Positions 34,423 through 45,347 of a stretch of 64,000 nt of DNA are shown here, piece after piece. The notes under the pieces are model-generated. The model did not search any database, had not been told where the DNA came from, and worked only from the letters and a program-made list of their open reading frames with translations. The DNA comes from Peptococcus niger. Its GTDB lineage: Bacteria; Bacillota; Peptococcia; Peptococcales; Peptococcaceae. The stretch's first letter is position 1. Every line of letters begins with the position of its first letter. The DNA is taken from the NCBI RefSeq assembly GCF_900101835.1, contig NZ_FNAF01000002.1:62001-126000 (forward strand), in the 5' to 3' direction. The position numbers and the translations under genes are program-made.

Positions 34423-34797
34423 ATGTCCGAAAAAATCACCCAGATCATTGATCTTGTTAAAGAATTATCCGTTGTTGAACTTTCTGAACTCGTCAACACC
34501 TTTGAAGAAGAATTCGGCGTAACCGCAGCCGCTCCGGTTGCTGTTGCCGGTGCAGCTGTTGCCGGTGGCGCTGCTGAAGAAGAAAAAACCGAATTTGACC
34601 TTGAACTGACCGATGTCGGCGCTACCAAGATCAAAGTCATCAAAGTGGTTCGTGAATTGACCGGTCTTGGCCTCAAAGAAGCCAAAGAATTGGTTGACGG
34701 CGCACCGAAAATGGTTAAAGAAGGCATGTCTAAAGAAGACGCTGAAGCCGGTAAAGCCAAATTGGAAGAAGTCGGCGCTACAGCTACCCTTAAATAA
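34423..34797 (+). CDS. rplL: Ribosomal protein L7/L12
   Basis: Stalk protein that recruits translation factors. The 124-residue protein has the N-terminal dimer helix, an alanine/valine-rich hinge (about 38-50) and the factor-binding domain with [20 protein letters not shown]. Start follows AAAAGGAGAAACACC. In most bacteria rpoB is next; here a terminator and a foreign segment intervene. Confidence 0.97.
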   Translation: MSEKITQIIDLVKELSVVELSELVNTFEEEFGVTAAAPVAVAGAAVAGGAAEEEKTEFDLELTDVGATKIKVIKVVRELTGLGLKEAKELVDGAPKMVKEGMSKEDAEAGKAKLEEVGATATLK

Positions 34798-34811
34798 TCA
34801 GGTTTATTCGG

Positions 34812-34838
34812 CCGCTCTGCTGAGGCAGGGCGGTTTTT
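34812..34838 (+). terminator. Terminator after rplL
   Basis: CCGCTCTGC-TGAG-GCAGGGCGG (one T-G pair) followed by five T. Confidence 0.88.
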
Positions 34839-34853
34839 GTTTTGCTGAACGGA

Positions 34854-34882
34854 TTGACGGGTATTTTCCCATCGCTTATAAT
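34854..34882 (+). promoter_or_regulatory. Promoter of the membrane protein gene at 34911
   Basis: TTGACG (34854-34859), 17-base spacer, perfect TATAAT (34877-34882). Confidence 0.88.
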
Positions 34883-34910
34883 GAGTAAAAAATTTTGGCG
34901 GAGGTGGACG

Positions 34911-35384
34911 ATGAAACGCCTGGTCAGAGAAGTGGGCCTTCTGTACGACCTGCTTTTAATATTAACCCTGTCAGATGTGCTTTTTATGCTTTTCGTGCGC
35001 AATACCCTGAGTCAGGCCTTGTTGCAGTTTAAATTGGAAGGCCTGTATTTTTTCTACTTGCAGTTTGCCCTCCCCTGGATTTACATCGGGACCAGCTTGC
35101 TCCTGGCGACAACGCTGGCGATGCGGTTGGGCATCCGGGTCCGCCCGGCCTTGCGGTTGGGCATGCGGCTTTTGGCGCTGGCCCTGCCGGCGGTCTATAT
35201 TGGCGTGATGGTCTGGCAATGGCAGACCCAGGGCGATGGCGATGTCCAGTTGCCGGCCCTTATGCTGCAAGGCGGTGCGAATTGGCTTTTGGCCTTGCTT
35301 GGCTTGGTCTTGACGCCGGCCCTTCTGCCAGCGGCCCTGCCTGTAGCGGATGACGAGGCGGATGGGGTGTCTGAGGACCTGTGA
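34911..35384 (+). CDS. Small integral membrane protein of unknown function
   Basis: A 157-residue protein with about four hydrophobic segments (near residues 8-28, 46-66, 80-102 and 120-142) and a short acidic C-terminal tail. I do not recognise a family. The ATG at 34911 follows GGAGGTG. It has a strong promoter of its own and lies between rplL and the tryptophan T-box. High leucine and alanine content fits a membrane protein, not a shadow frame. Confidence 0.7.
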   Translation: MKRLVREVGLLYDLLLILTLSDVLFMLFVRNTLSQALLQFKLEGLYFFYLQFALPWIYIGTSLLLATTLAMRLGIRVRPALRLGMRLLALALPAVYIGVMVWQWQTQGDGDVQLPALMLQGGANWLLALLGLVLTPALLPAALPVADDEADGVSEDL

Positions 35385-35395
35385 CCCGGCATCCC

Positions 35396-35424
35396 TTGAC
35401 AAAATTTGGTGATTTTGCTAAGAT
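35396..35424 (+). promoter_or_regulatory. Promoter of the T-box/trpB2 transcript
   Basis: TTGACA (35396-35401), 17-base spacer, TAAGAT (35419-35424), just before the T-box leader. Confidence 0.82.
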
Positions 35425-35430
35425 AACCTC

Positions 35431-35700
35431 AATATACAGAAACCTTTGATTGCGAAGAGTACCTGTGGCGATAAACCTCAGCGAGTTCCGGATGGTGGGA
35501 GCGGAATGGTGGATGCTTCAGGGAATGGACGCATGAGGGCGGAGGGAAAGGCTGGGCCGAGTACTATCCGACGGGCACTTCACCCGTTATCCAGGAAGCG
35601 TATATGATGGTATACGACTGAGTGGGCGCATTTTTTGCGCCAAACCGGGTGGCACCGCAGAGTCCGTCTCTGTCCCGTATGGGGACAGAGACGTTTTTTT
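35431..35700 (+). promoter_or_regulatory. Tryptophan T-box riboswitch
   Basis: A tRNA-sensing leader. Stem I has TGCG (35451-35454) pairing with CGCA (35530-35533), an AGTA turn (35458-35461) and the specifier loop GAA-TGG-A, giving the codon TGG (35526-35528), tryptophan. The T-box motif GGGTGGCACCGCAG is at 35647-35660; its TGGC bulge fits the discriminator G of tRNA-Trp. The terminator stem is GTCTCTGTCCC/GGGGACAGAGAC followed by seven T. Uncharged tRNA-Trp should allow read-through into trpB2. Confidence 0.95.
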
Positions 35701-35763
35701 ATGCCTTGTCCCACAGTCGACCATGCTGTATAACCCACCAAGAAGACTGAAAGGATGAGCCAA

Positions 35764-37140
35764 ATGACAAAGATCCCAAACCGCATTTACCTGACAGAAG
35801 ATGAAATGCCCACTTACTATTACAACCTGCGCGCCGACATGCCGGACAAACCGGACCCCCTGCTGGATCCGGATACCGGCGCAGCGGTGACGGTTGAAGA
35901 CCTGCACCCGATTTTTTGTGATGCCCTGGCCCGGCAGGAACTGGACAATAAAACGCCTCAGATCGACATCCCTGAAGAGGTCCAGGCCTTTTATAAAAAA
36001 TACCGGCCCTCTCCCTTGTGCCGGGCCTACAGCCTGGAAAAATATCTGGACACACCGGCAAAGATTTACTATAAATTTGAGGGCAACAATACCAGCGGCA
36101 GCCATAAGCTAAACTCAGCGGTGGCCCAGGTCTATTATGCCAAAGAAGAAGGGGTGCGCCGGTTGACGACTGAAACCGGCGCCGGCCAATGGGGAACCGC
36201 CTTGTCGGAAGCCTGTGCCCATTTTGGACTGGACCTCACGGTCTTTATGGTCAAATGTTCCTATGAGCAGAAACCCTTTCGCAAGGCCATCATGGAAACA
36301 TTTAAGAGCCGTGTTGTCCCCAGCCCCAGTGACACCACAGCCGTGGGCCGTCAAATCCTGGCTGCCCATCCGGGCACATCCGGCAGCCTTGGTTGTGCCA
36401 TTGCTGAAGCGGTGGAAGAGGCTGTTCAATCTGAAGATACGCGCTATGTCTTGGGGTCTGTTTTAAACCAAGTGGTCCTGCACCAGTCCATTGTCGGCCT
36501 GGAATGTGAGCAGGCCTTTGCTAAAATTGACGACTATCCGGACACCGTCATCGGCTGTGCCGGCGGTGGCTCCAACCTTGGCGGCATCATCGCCCCCTTT
36601 GTGCGGGATAAATTGCAGGGGAAACACCAAACGGATATTTTAGCGGTGGAGCCGGCCAGCTGCCCCTCCATGACCCGCGGCCGCTACGCCTATGATTTTT
36701 GCGACACCGGTCATGTGACGCCCCTGGCAAAAATGTATACGGTCGGCGCCGACTATATGCCGGCGGCCAGTCATGCCGGCGGCCTGCGCTTTCATGGCAT
36801 GAGCCCCATCGTCTCAAAACTTTACCACGACGGTCACATGCGCGCCAAAAGCTATCGGCAAACGGAAATCTTTGAAGCGGCGGTGCTCTTTGCCAAGCTG
36901 GAAACCATCCTGCCGGCGCCTGAGTCTGCCCACGCCATTAAGGCCGCTATTGATGAAGCCTTGTACTGTAAAGAAAGTGGCGAGGCCAAGACCATCTTGT
37001 TTGGCCTAACCGGCACCGGCTATTTTGACATGACCGCCTATGCCGCCTATACTAATGGAACAATGACCGATTATGTGCCGACCGATGCCGAACTGGCGGT
37101 GGCACTTGAAAAATTGCCGCTGGTGCCCGGTCAAGCTTAA
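35764..37140 (+). CDS. trpB: TrpB2-type tryptophan synthase beta-like enzyme
   Basis: Pyridoxal-phosphate enzyme that makes tryptophan from serine and indole. The 458-residue protein is the longer TrpB2 form: an N-terminal extension (IPNRIYLTEDEMPTYYYNL), the PLP lysine in NTSGSHKLNSA, GAGQWG and the phosphate loop GCAGGGSNLGG. No trpA, trpE or other trp gene is nearby, so it may salvage indole. It is controlled by the tryptophan T-box, which supports a biosynthetic role. The ATG at 35764 has AAAGG nine bases upstream; the in-frame ATG at 35755 is too close to it. Confidence 0.92.
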   Translation: MTKIPNRIYLTEDEMPTYYYNLRADMPDKPDPLLDPDTGAAVTVEDLHPIFCDALARQELDNKTPQIDIPEEVQAFYKKYRPSPLCRAYSLEKYLDTPAKIYYKFEGNNTSGSHKLNSAVAQVYYAKEEGVRRLTTETGAGQWGTALSEACAHFGLDLTVFMVKCSYEQKPFRKAIMETFKSRVVPSPSDTTAVGRQILAAHPGTSGSLGCAIAEAVEEAVQSEDTRYVLGSVLNQVVLHQSIVGLECEQAFAKIDDYPDTVIGCAGGGSNLGGIIAPFVRDKLQGKHQTDILAVEPASCPSMTRGRYAYDFCDTGHVTPLAKMYTVGADYMPAASHAGGLRFHGMSPIVSKLYHDGHMRAKSYRQTEIFEAAVLFAKLETILPAPESAHAIKAAIDEALYCKESGEAKTILFGLTGTGYFDMTAYAAYTNGTMTDYVPTDAELAVALEKLPLVPGQA

Positions 37141-37173
37141 AGGCCGGGCCCGGCAGAAAATGGAGGCATACAG

Positions 37174-37878
37174 ATGACAGACAATACCATCAGCGGCCAA
37201 TGCCCGCATTGTCAAGCGGAAATGAGCATTGAGCGGCCGGAAATCATTGACGCCGACCGGGAGCCGGACATCAAGGCGACGCTCCTTTCCGGTCAGTTTT
37301 TCACCGCCCACTGCCCGGCTTGCGACCAAGACTTTATCGCCGCCACCCCTCTTTTGTATTACGATCGCCGGCGGACCGCTGTGATTCAAATGGTACCCGG
37401 CTATGATGGCGAAAGCCCGCTTTTGGGTGATGACGTGTTCAATGCTCTGCAAACCGCGGACAGCGGCCAACCGGTGCGGATGATCCGCCGGGTGGTGACC
37501 ACCCCCAATGAGCTCACTGAAAAAATTCACCTCTTGGAAGCCGGCTACGACGACCGGATTGTCGAATTGGCCAAGCTCATTGCCTTGCAGGAATTGCAGG
37601 GGCAGCTGCCGAACTTATCCACCCTGCGGCAGGTCCGCTTTGCGCCGAAAAGCGAGCGGTACCCGGCCCGGCTGCTTTTCTTTTACGATGATGAAATGCC
37701 CTCGATTGACTTTCCACAAAGCCTATATGACAGCGTCGGCATGTCTTTCATTGAGGCCTTGGAGAAAAATGACCCGGCGAATGACCTGGTCGTCGACCTG
37801 GCCTGGGCCATGTCCTTTCTCAAGCGCTACCATTTCATTGACCGGAAAGAGGAGGGCAAGGCAAGGGAGGACAATTAA
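37174..37878 (+). CDS. CpXC-domain protein
   Basis: A 234-residue soluble protein with the CpXC pattern: CPHC near residue 10 and CPAC near residue 48, probably a zinc ribbon, within about 120 residues that resemble the CpXC family (FTAHCPACDQDF, PLLYYD, VPGYDGE). The C-terminal half is helical. Function is unknown. It is 33 bases after trpB2, follows GGAGG and is likely in the same T-box-controlled transcript. Confidence 0.78.
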   Translation: MTDNTISGQCPHCQAEMSIERPEIIDADREPDIKATLLSGQFFTAHCPACDQDFIAATPLLYYDRRRTAVIQMVPGYDGESPLLGDDVFNALQTADSGQPVRMIRRVVTTPNELTEKIHLLEAGYDDRIVELAKLIALQELQGQLPNLSTLRQVRFAPKSERYPARLLFFYDDEMPSIDFPQSLYDSVGMSFIEALEKNDPANDLVVDLAWAMSFLKRYHFIDRKEEGKAREDN

Positions 37879-37898
37879 GGCGCCTGACCTAATCTACC

Positions 37899-37925
37899 GC
37901 TGTGCACTTGCTGCGCAGCTTTTTT
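37899..37925 (+). terminator. Terminator after the trpB2-CpXC unit
   Basis: GCTGTGC-ACTTGCT-GCGCAGC (one T-G pair) followed by six T. Confidence 0.85.
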
Positions 37926-37995
37926 CTTTTTGCCGGTGCAGAAGCGGTGGACGCCCTCTTTTTGGGGAGCGGGCCAAGATTAAGCGAAAAAAGTC

Positions 37996-38024
37996 TTGAC
38001 ATTTCGGCAGACATGGCCTATCAT
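37996..38024 (+). promoter_or_regulatory. Promoter of rpoB-rpoC
   Basis: TTGACA (37996-38001), 17-base spacer, TATCAT (38019-38024), with an 83-base leader. It replaces the usual read-through from rplJL. Confidence 0.87.
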
Positions 38025-38107
38025 TGTTAGGCTAATGATAAAATGGAATTCTTCTACACTATTCATCTATTGCGCAAGGTATATCATGTCAGTAAGGGGT
38101 GACCGCA

Positions 38108-41100
38108 TTGCCAGAACAACAGGGCCATGCACTTAGGACACGCAAATCGTTTGCGGAAATCGACGAAATAATGGATATGCCCAACCTCATTGCCATTCAG
38201 AGAAATTCTTATGACTGGTTTTTGAAAGAGGGCTTAAGTGAAACATTTGCGGAAGTTTCACCAATCCAGGATTTTACCGATACATTGGAATTGAATTTTG
38301 ACACCTTTGAATTCGGGGAGCCAAAATACGATGTAAAGGAATGCAAAGACCGCGATGCCACTTATGCTGCGCCGTTGCGCATGAAAGTACAGCTTCTGAA
38401 TAAAGAAACCGGTGAAATTAAAGAGCAGGAAGTCTTTATGGGAGATTTCCCGCTCATGACCGAAAACGGGACCTTTGTCATTAACGGGGCTGAACGGGTT
38501 ATCGTCAGCCAGTTGGTGCGCAGCCCGGGTGTGTACTTCCATCGTGATATCGACCAATCCGGCCGCAACCTCTACAGTTGCACCGTCATCCCCAACCGGG
38601 GTGCCTGGCTGGAATTGGAATCCGACGCCCAGGGCGTTATCCATGTGCGTTTGGACCGGACCCGTAAATTGCCGGCGTCTATTTTCTTACGCGCTCTCGG
38701 TTATGGGGATACCAAAGAAATTGAAGCCCTCTTTCAAGACATGCCCTTTGATGGGGAAGATGGCTTGAAAAATCTCTTGGCGCCGACTTTTGCCAAGGAC
38801 AACTTTAAGGACAAGGACCGCGAGACCAATGAAGCGGAAGCCCTTATTGAAATTTACAAGCGCTTACGCCCCGGTGATCCGCCGACGGTGGAAAGTGCGC
38901 GGAACTTGCTCAACTCTCTCTTCTTTGACCATAGACGCTACGATTTGGCCAAAGTTGGGCGGTATAAGATCAATAAAAAATTGGCGCTGGATACGGATCC
39001 CACGGTCAAAAACCTGACCAAGGAAGATGTGATTGCCACCTACTGCTATATGGTGGCCTTGATGGCCGGGATGCCCGGCTATGAAGTGGACGACATCGAC
39101 CACTTGGGCAACCGACGCATTCGGTCCGTCGGTGAGTTGCTGCAGAATCAGTTCCGCATCGGCTTGACCCGGATGGAACGCAATGTGCGGGAACGCATGA
39201 CGACCCAGGACCCGACGAACGTCACCCCCCAGGCCTTGCTGAATATCCGCCCGGTGGTGGCTTCCATCAAGGAGTTCTTTGGCTCATCCCAGCTGTCTCA
39301 GTTTATGGACCAGATCAACCCCTTGGCTGAACTGACCCACAAACGTCGCCTGTCTGCCCTGGGACCGGGCGGTTTGTCCCGTGAACGGGCCGGGTTTGAA
39401 GTCCGTGACGTTCACCACTCCCATTATGGCCGCATGTGCCCGATTGAAACGCCTGAAGGGCCGAACATCGGCTTGATCAACTCCTTGGCCACCTATGGCC
39501 GCGTCAACGAATACGGCTTTATTGAAACGCCCTATCGTAAGGTTATTGCCGGCACCGGTCAGGTGACCGATCAAATTGAGTATTTGACCGCTGATGTGGA
39601 GGACAAGTACACCATCGCCCAGGCCAACACCCGCTTGGATGACAAGGCCCATATTATTGAAGACAAGGTCGATGCCCGTCGTGAAGATGAAAACATCGTG
39701 GTGGGCAAGGAAGAAATTGAATACATGGACGTTTCGCCGAAGCAGGTTGTTTCCATTGCTACGGCCTTAATTCCCTTCTTGGAACACGATGACGCCAACC
39801 GTGCCCTTATGGGAACCAACATGCAGCGTCAGGCCGTGCCGCTCTTGGTGACGGAAGCCCCCTATGTGGGCACCGGCATGGAGCATAAGGCCGCCTACGA
39901 CTCAGGCGTTTTGGCCATTGCTAAGCACGGGGGGACGGTAACCGCTGTGAGTGCCGATAAAATCACCATTTTAGGCGATGGCGGCGAACGCACCGACTAC
40001 CCCCTGACCAAGTTTAAGGGGTCCAACCAAGGAACCTGTATCAACCAGCGCGTCCTGGTATCCAAGGGCCAGCACGTTCAGGCCGGGGATATTTTAGCTG
40101 ACGGTCCGTCAACAGATGAAGGCGAATTGGCCCTGGGCCGCAATGCGTTGATTGCCTTCATGAACTGGGAAGGCTACAACTATGAAGACGCCGTCTTAAT
40201 CAGCGAACGCCTGGTGAAGGAGGATGTTTACACCTCCATCCATATTGATGAATTTGAAAGCGATTCGCGCGATACCAAATTGGGCCCGGAAGAAATCACC
40301 CGGGATATCCCAAATGTTGGTGAAGATGTATTGAGAAATTTGGATGACCACGGCATTGTCCGCATTGGCGCGGAAATTCATGCCGGAGATATTTTGGTGG
40401 GCAAGGTAACCCCAAAAGGGGAAACGGAATTGTCCGCTGAAGAACGGCTCTTAAGAGCCATTTTTGGCGAAAAAGCCCGGGAAGTACGGGATACCTCCCT
40501 GCGGGTTCCGCACGGGGAAAGCGGCATCGTTGTTGATGTCAAGGTCTTCACCCGTGAAAACGGCGATGAACTGGCCCCCGGGATTAACGAAGAAGTCCGC
40601 GTCTACGTCGCCCAGAAACGTAAAATTTCTCAAGGGGATAAGATGGCCGGGCGCCACGGGAACAAGGGGGTCGTTTCCCGGATTTTACCGGAATGCGACA
40701 TGCCCTTCCTGCCGGATGGGACGCCTGTGGACATCGTCTTAAATCCGCTGGGCGTTCCGAGCCGGATGAACATCGGCCAGGTTTTGGAAGTTCACCTGGG
40801 CATGGCGGCCCGCGCTTTAGGCATGCACTTTGCGACATCCGTTTTTGACGGTGCCGGCGAAGCCGACATTGCCGAACAACTGGAAGCGGCCGGTTACGAC
40901 AAGAGCGGGAAATTCCGCTTGCGCGACGGCCGTAGCGGGGAATATTTTGATAACCCGGTGACGGTGGGCTGCATGTATTACCTGAAACTCGCCCACCTGG
41001 TTGATGATAAGATCCATGCGCGTTCCACCGGCCCCTACTCCTTAGTCACCCAGCAGCCCTTGGGCGGTAAAGCCCAGTTCGGTGGCCAGCGGTTCGGGGA

Positions 41101-41536
41101 GATGGAAGTTTGGGCCCTTGAAGCCTATGGCGCATCGCATACCCTCCAGGAAATTCTGACCGTCAAATCAGATGACGTGGTGGGCCGCGTGGAAACCTAT
41201 GAGGCCATCGTGAAAGGCGAAAACCTGCCGGAAGCCGGCGTGCCGGAGGCCTTCAAGGTCTTGATTAAGGAATTACAGTCCCTGGCCCTGGATGTCCGCA
41301 TCTTGGATGAAGATGAAAATGAAATAGATATGTCCGAAGACCACGCCGGTTTTGATGAAACGGCGAAGGACTTGGGCGTTGAGGTGCCGCAAACCGAAGC
41401 CCAGGAAGACCAGGGTGAAACGGATAATACAGATAATGAAGACACCACCGAGACCGGTGATGTGAACGACTACTTCATCATTGAAGAAACAGATGAAAGC
41501 AGCCGTGAAGAAACGGATGATACGGATCGTGCGTAA
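38108..41536 (+). CDS. rpoB: RNA polymerase beta subunit
   Basis: Catalytic core subunit of RNA polymerase. About 1142 residues, normal length for Firmicutes, with a low-complexity acidic C-terminal tail ([13 protein letters not shown] and further). The rifampicin region reads [20 protein letters not shown] then [15 protein letters not shown], wild-type at the main resistance positions. I preferred TTG at 38108 with AAGGGGTG seven bases upstream; GTG at 38099 lies within that ribosome site. Confidence 0.97.
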   Translation: MPEQQGHALRTRKSFAEIDEIMDMPNLIAIQRNSYDWFLKEGLSETFAEVSPIQDFTDTLELNFDTFEFGEPKYDVKECKDRDATYAAPLRMKVQLLNKETGEIKEQEVFMGDFPLMTENGTFVINGAERVIVSQLVRSPGVYFHRDIDQSGRNLYSCTVIPNRGAWLELESDAQGVIHVRLDRTRKLPASIFLRALGYGDTKEIEALFQDMPFDGEDGLKNLLAPTFAKDNFKDKDRETNEAEALIEIYKRLRPGDPPTVESARNLLNSLFFDHRRYDLAKVGRYKINKKLALDTDPTVKNLTKEDVIATYCYMVALMAGMPGYEVDDIDHLGNRRIRSVGELLQNQFRIGLTRMERNVRERMTTQDPTNVTPQALLNIRPVVASIKEFFGSSQLSQFMDQINPLAELTHKRRLSALGPGGLSRERAGFEVRDVHHSHYGRMCPIETPEGPNIGLINSLATYGRVNEYGFIETPYRKVIAGTGQVTDQIEYLTADVEDKYTIAQANTRLDDKAHIIEDKVDARREDENIVVGKEEIEYMDVSPKQVVSIATALIPFLEHDDANRALMGTNMQRQAVPLLVTEAPYVGTGMEHKAAYDSGVLAIAKHGGTVTAVSADKITILGDGGERTDYPLTKFKGSNQGTCINQRVLVSKGQHVQAGDILADGPSTDEGELALGRNALIAFMNWEGYNYEDAVLISERLVKEDVYTSIHIDEFESDSRDTKLGPEEITRDIPNVGEDVLRNLDDHGIVRIGAEIHAGDILVGKVTPKGETELSAEERLLRAIFGEKAREVRDTSLRVPHGESGIVVDVKVFTRENGDELAPGINEEVRVYVAQKRKISQGDKMAGRHGNKGVVSRILPECDMPFLPDGTPVDIVLNPLGVPSRMNIGQVLEVHLGMAARALGMHFATSVFDGAGEADIAEQLEAAGYDKSGKFRLRDGRSGEYFDNPVTVGCMYYLKLAHLVDDKIHARSTGPYSLVTQQPLGGKAQFGGQRFGEMEVWALEAYGASHTLQEILTVKSDDVVGRVETYEAIVKGENLPEAGVPEAFKVLIKELQSLALDVRILDEDENEIDMSEDHAGFDETAKDLGVEVPQTEAQEDQGETDNTDNEDTTETGDVNDYFIIEETDESSREETDDTDRA

Positions 41537-41565
41537 CGGGCACAGAAACGAAAGGAGCGCTTCGC

Positions 41566-44500
41566 TTGGGTAATATTAATCACGTTGATCACATTACCAT
41601 TGGCTTGGCCAGCGCCGAAACCATTCGAGGTTGGTCCAGCGGCGAGGTCAAAAAACCGGAGACTATCAACTACCGTACCTTAAAACCGGAACGGGACGGT
41701 CTCTTTTGTGAGCGTATTTTTGGCCCCAAGAAAGACTGGGAGTGTAACTGCGGGAAGTATAAGCGCATCAGATATAAAGGCGTTATCTGTGACCGCTGCG
41801 GGGTGGAAGTCACCAAGTCTTCCGTGCGCCGTGAGCGCATGGGCCATATTGAACTGGCCGCCCCCTGCACCCATATTTGGTATTTTAAAGGCATTCCCAG
41901 CCGGATGGGCCTGGTCCTGAACATGAGCCCCCGCCAGCTGGAACGTGTTATTTATTTTGTCAGCTATATTGTCATTGATCCCGGTGATGAAGCCGTCACC
42001 GGCCTGCAAAAGTATCAGATCCTTTCTGAAGCGGAATACCGTAAGGCCCGGTCTGAACACGGCATGAATTTTGTGGCCGGCATCGGTGCCGAAGCGGTTA
42101 AAACCCTGCTGGAAGAAATTGACTTGGACGCCATTTCTGAAGAGCTTCAGGAAGAAGTTCAAAACACCAGCGGCCAGCGTCAAGTGAAGGCCACCCGCCG
42201 CTTGGAAGTGGTGGAGGGCATGCGCGTTTCCGGCAATAATCCGGCCTGGATGGTGCTGGACGTTTTGCCGGTCATTCCGCCAGACTTGCGCCCCATGGTG
42301 CAATTGGACGGCGGCCGCTTTGCCACCAGCGACCTGAACGACTTGTACCGCCGGGTCATCAACCGGAACAACCGGTTGAAACGTCTCCTGGACCTGGGCG
42401 CACCGGACATTATCGTGCGCAATGAAAAGCGGATGCTGCAAGAAGCAGTTGACGCCTTAATTGACAACGGCCGTCGCGGCCGCGCGGTAACCGGCCCGGG
42501 CAACCGCCCCTTAAAGAGCCTGTCGGACATGCTGAAGGGGAAACAGGGCCGGTTCCGTCAGAACCTGCTCGGCAAGCGGGTCGACTACTCCGGCCGTTCC
42601 GTTATTGTGGTCGGACCGGAACTTAAAATGCACCAATGCGGCCTGCCCAAAGAAATGGCCGTAGAACTTTTCAAACCCTTTGTAATGCGTGAATTGGTTA
42701 TGGATGGCACGGCGCATAACGTTAAAAGCGCCAAGCGCATGGTGGAACGGCTGGACCCGGTCATCTGGGACGTCCTGGAAAACGTCATCCGCGATCACCC
42801 GGTGCTCTTAAACCGGGCGCCGACCCTGCACCGGTTGGGGATTCAGGCCTTTGAACCGGTGCTCGTTGAAGGCCGGGCCTTAAAGCTGCACCCCCTGGCC
42901 TGCACCGCCTACAATGCCGACTTTGACGGTGACCAGATGGCTGTTCACGTACCGCTATCTACGGAAGCCCAGGCAGAGGCCCGCATTCTTATGCTGGCCG
43001 CCAATAATATTTTAAACCCCAAAGACGGTCGTCCGGTGACGGTCCCCACCCAGGACATGGTGCTGGGGAGCTACTACCTGACCATTATCCGACCCGACGC
43101 CCTCGGTACCGGCAAGTGGTTTGCCAATGCCACCGAAGCAAAACTGGCCTATGATGCCGGTTGCGTCCACATTCAGGCGCTGATTAAAGTGCGCATGCCG
43201 GATGGCCGGATGGTCGACACCAGCGTTGGCCGGCTGATTTTCAACCAGCCGATTCCGGATGAAGTCGGCTATATCAACGAAGTGGTCGGGAAAAAACAAC
43301 TGGGCAACATCGTCGACCGCTGCTTCCGCCGCTTGGGGGCCAGTAAGACGGCCCAAATGCTGGACGGGATTAAAAGTCAAGGCTATAAATACTCCACCCA
43401 AGCCGGTATTTCCATCGGCTACACGGATATTGTTATTCCGGACGAAAAGCCTCTCTTACTGGATGAGGCAGATAAGGAAATCAACCGCATTGAAATCAAG
43501 TTCCGCCGCGGTTTGATTACCGATGATGAACGGTATCAATTGGTTATCGGTGTTTGGACCCGGGCCACCGACGCCATCGGGGAAGCCCTCTTGGCAAACT
43601 TGGACACCTTTAACCCGATCAACATGATGGCCACCTCCGGCGCCCGTGGGAACAACCAACAGATCCGCCAGCTGGCCGGGATGCGTGGCTTGATGGCTGA
43701 CCCGTCCGGGAAAACCATTGAAATGCCCATCAAGGCCAACTTCCGTGAAGGCCTTACCGTCTTGGAATACTTTATTTCCAGTCACGGGGCGCGCAAAGGG
43801 TTGGCAGACACGGCCTTGCGGACCGCCGACTCAGGTTATCTGACCCGTCGCCTGGTGGACGTAGCCCAGGACGTTATCGTCCGTGAAATTGACTGCGGCA
43901 CCGACCAGGGATTGACGGTCAGCGCCATTATGAACGGGTCGGAAGTCATTGAGCCTCTTTGGGAACGCATCGCCGGCCGCGTACTGGCCCAGCCGGTCAT
44001 TGACCCGCGGTCCAAGGAAGTTTTGGCGGAAGCCGGCGATTACTTGAACGATGATGAAGCCAAGGCCATTGAAGCCGCCGGCGTTCAAGCGGTTGAAATT
44101 CGCAGCGCCTTGACCTGCCACAGCCGCCACGGCGTTTGCGCCCATTGTTACGGACGCAACCTGGCAACCGGTCAAATGGTTGATGTCGGTGAAGCGGTTG
44201 GTACGGTAGCTGCCCAGTCCATCGGGGAACCGGGGACCCAGCTGACCATGAGAACCTTCCACACCGGCGGGATCGCCGGCGGGGACATCACCCAGGGGCT
44301 GCCTCGTGTTGAAGAATTATTCGAAGCCCGTAAACCGAAAGGGGAGGCTGTTATCAGTCATGTTGACGGAACCGTCAGCATTGGCGAAAAAGACGGCCTG
44401 ACCCTGGTCCTGGTTTCTGCTGATGATGCCGATGCCAAAGTGGAAGAGTATAAAATTCCCTTCGGTGCCCACGTGGTGGTTAGCGAAGGCGACCACGTCA

Positions 44501-45138
44501 CCGCCGGTCAAGTGCTCACCGAAGGCTCCGTTAACCCTAAAGAATTGCTGAGCGTCACCGGCGCCATCAGCGTTCAGGAATATCTCCTGCGGGAGGTCCA
44601 AAAGGTCTACCGCCTACAAGGGGTTGACATTAACGACAAGCACATTGAGGTCATGGTGCGTCAGATGATGCGCAAGGTGAAGATCGATGACCCCGGCGAC
44701 AGTGACTTTATTGCCGGGTCCCAGGTAGACATTATCGACTACCACCTGGCCAACCGCCAATTGCGGGCAGACAAGAAGAAAGAAGCCGACGGTGAAGTCC
44801 AGCTTCTGGGGATTACCAAGGCTGCCCTGGCCACTGAAAGCTTCCTCTCGGCGGCCTCCTTCCAGGAAACCACCAAAGTCTTGACCGATGCCGCCATTAA
44901 AGGCAAAAGTGATGCACTGGTGGGCTTGAAGGAAAACGTCATTTTAGGGAAGCTCATCCCTGCCGGGACCGGCATGCGGCATTACCGCAAAATTGATTTG
45001 CTGGAAGATGAACCGGAAAACCTTTACGATTTAGAACCGCCGGCAGATGACCCCTCATCTGAGGCGGCAACCGAGGTTGAAAGCGGCGAAGAAGAAACAG
45101 AACAGGAAGAGCCCAAACAACCGCGCGTATATATTTAA
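41566..45138 (+). CDS. rpoC: RNA polymerase beta' subunit
   Basis: The 1190-residue subunit has the N-terminal zinc site Cys60, Cys62, Cys75, Cys78, the active-site NADFDGDQM near residue 450, and the bridge helix and trigger loop regions in the conserved order. The tail is acidic and Glu-rich. Start TTG at 41566 follows AAAGGAGCGC. Co-transcribed with rpoB (29 bases apart). Confidence 0.97.
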   Translation: MGNINHVDHITIGLASAETIRGWSSGEVKKPETINYRTLKPERDGLFCERIFGPKKDWECNCGKYKRIRYKGVICDRCGVEVTKSSVRRERMGHIELAAPCTHIWYFKGIPSRMGLVLNMSPRQLERVIYFVSYIVIDPGDEAVTGLQKYQILSEAEYRKARSEHGMNFVAGIGAEAVKTLLEEIDLDAISEELQEEVQNTSGQRQVKATRRLEVVEGMRVSGNNPAWMVLDVLPVIPPDLRPMVQLDGGRFATSDLNDLYRRVINRNNRLKRLLDLGAPDIIVRNEKRMLQEAVDALIDNGRRGRAVTGPGNRPLKSLSDMLKGKQGRFRQNLLGKRVDYSGRSVIVVGPELKMHQCGLPKEMAVELFKPFVMRELVMDGTAHNVKSAKRMVERLDPVIWDVLENVIRDHPVLLNRAPTLHRLGIQAFEPVLVEGRALKLHPLACTAYNADFDGDQMAVHVPLSTEAQAEARILMLAANNILNPKDGRPVTVPTQDMVLGSYYLTIIRPDALGTGKWFANATEAKLAYDAGCVHIQALIKVRMPDGRMVDTSVGRLIFNQPIPDEVGYINEVVGKKQLGNIVDRCFRRLGASKTAQMLDGIKSQGYKYSTQAGISIGYTDIVIPDEKPLLLDEADKEINRIEIKFRRGLITDDERYQLVIGVWTRATDAIGEALLANLDTFNPINMMATSGARGNNQQIRQLAGMRGLMADPSGKTIEMPIKANFREGLTVLEYFISSHGARKGLADTALRTADSGYLTRRLVDVAQDVIVREIDCGTDQGLTVSAIMNGSEVIEPLWERIAGRVLAQPVIDPRSKEVLAEAGDYLNDDEAKAIEAAGVQAVEIRSALTCHSRHGVCAHCYGRNLATGQMVDVGEAVGTVAAQSIGEPGTQLTMRTFHTGGIAGGDITQGLPRVEELFEARKPKGEAVISHVDGTVSIGEKDGLTLVLVSADDADAKVEEYKIPFGAHVVVSEGDHVTAGQVLTEGSVNPKELLSVTGAISVQEYLLREVQKVYRLQGVDINDKHIEVMVRQMMRKVKIDDPGDSDFIAGSQVDIIDYHLANRQLRADKKKEADGEVQLLGITKAALATESFLSAASFQETTKVLTDAAIKGKSDALVGLKENVILGKLIPAGTGMRHYRKIDLLEDEPENLYDLEPPADDPSSEAATEVESGEEETEQEEPKQPRVYI

Positions 45139-45160
45139 TCATTCATTGCTCTTGCGATGG

Positions 45161-45189
45161 TTGACAAGGAAGGCGCGCCGTGGTATAGT
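45161..45189 (+). promoter_or_regulatory. Promoter of the str operon
   Basis: TTGACA (45161-45166), 17-base spacer, TATAGT (45184-45189). It is located just after rpoC, so rpsL-rpsG-fusA-tuf can be expressed independently. Confidence 0.9.
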
Positions 45190-45239
45190 ACTTGAGTATC
45201 TGTTCATACGCAAAGGTATGTGCAGACTTATCTGTACGG

Positions 45240-45277
45240 GTGCAGAGCGCTCGCACGAAAGAACTTGAGCGCTGCAC
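45240..45277 (+). promoter_or_regulatory. Stem-loop in the rpsL leader
   Basis: In the roughly 150-base untranslated leader of rpsL, GTGCA-GA-GCGCTC (45240-45252) can pair with GAGCGC-TGCAC (45267-45277), an eleven-pair stem with a two-base bulge. No T-run follows, so it is not a plain terminator; it could be a regulatory RNA for the str operon. Confidence 0.55.
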
Positions 45278-45347
45278 GGCGCTGCCGTTTTCCTTGGCCA
45301 AGACCTTGGCCAGTGAGTCGGCCATATTCTATTAAGGAGGTGGCAGT

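Noticed and set aside
38108-41536. Possible rifampicin resistance from the Ile in [10 protein letters not shown] of RpoB
   Set aside because: That position varies naturally among bacteria, and the key contact residues (Asp516, His526, Ser531 equivalents) are wild-type.
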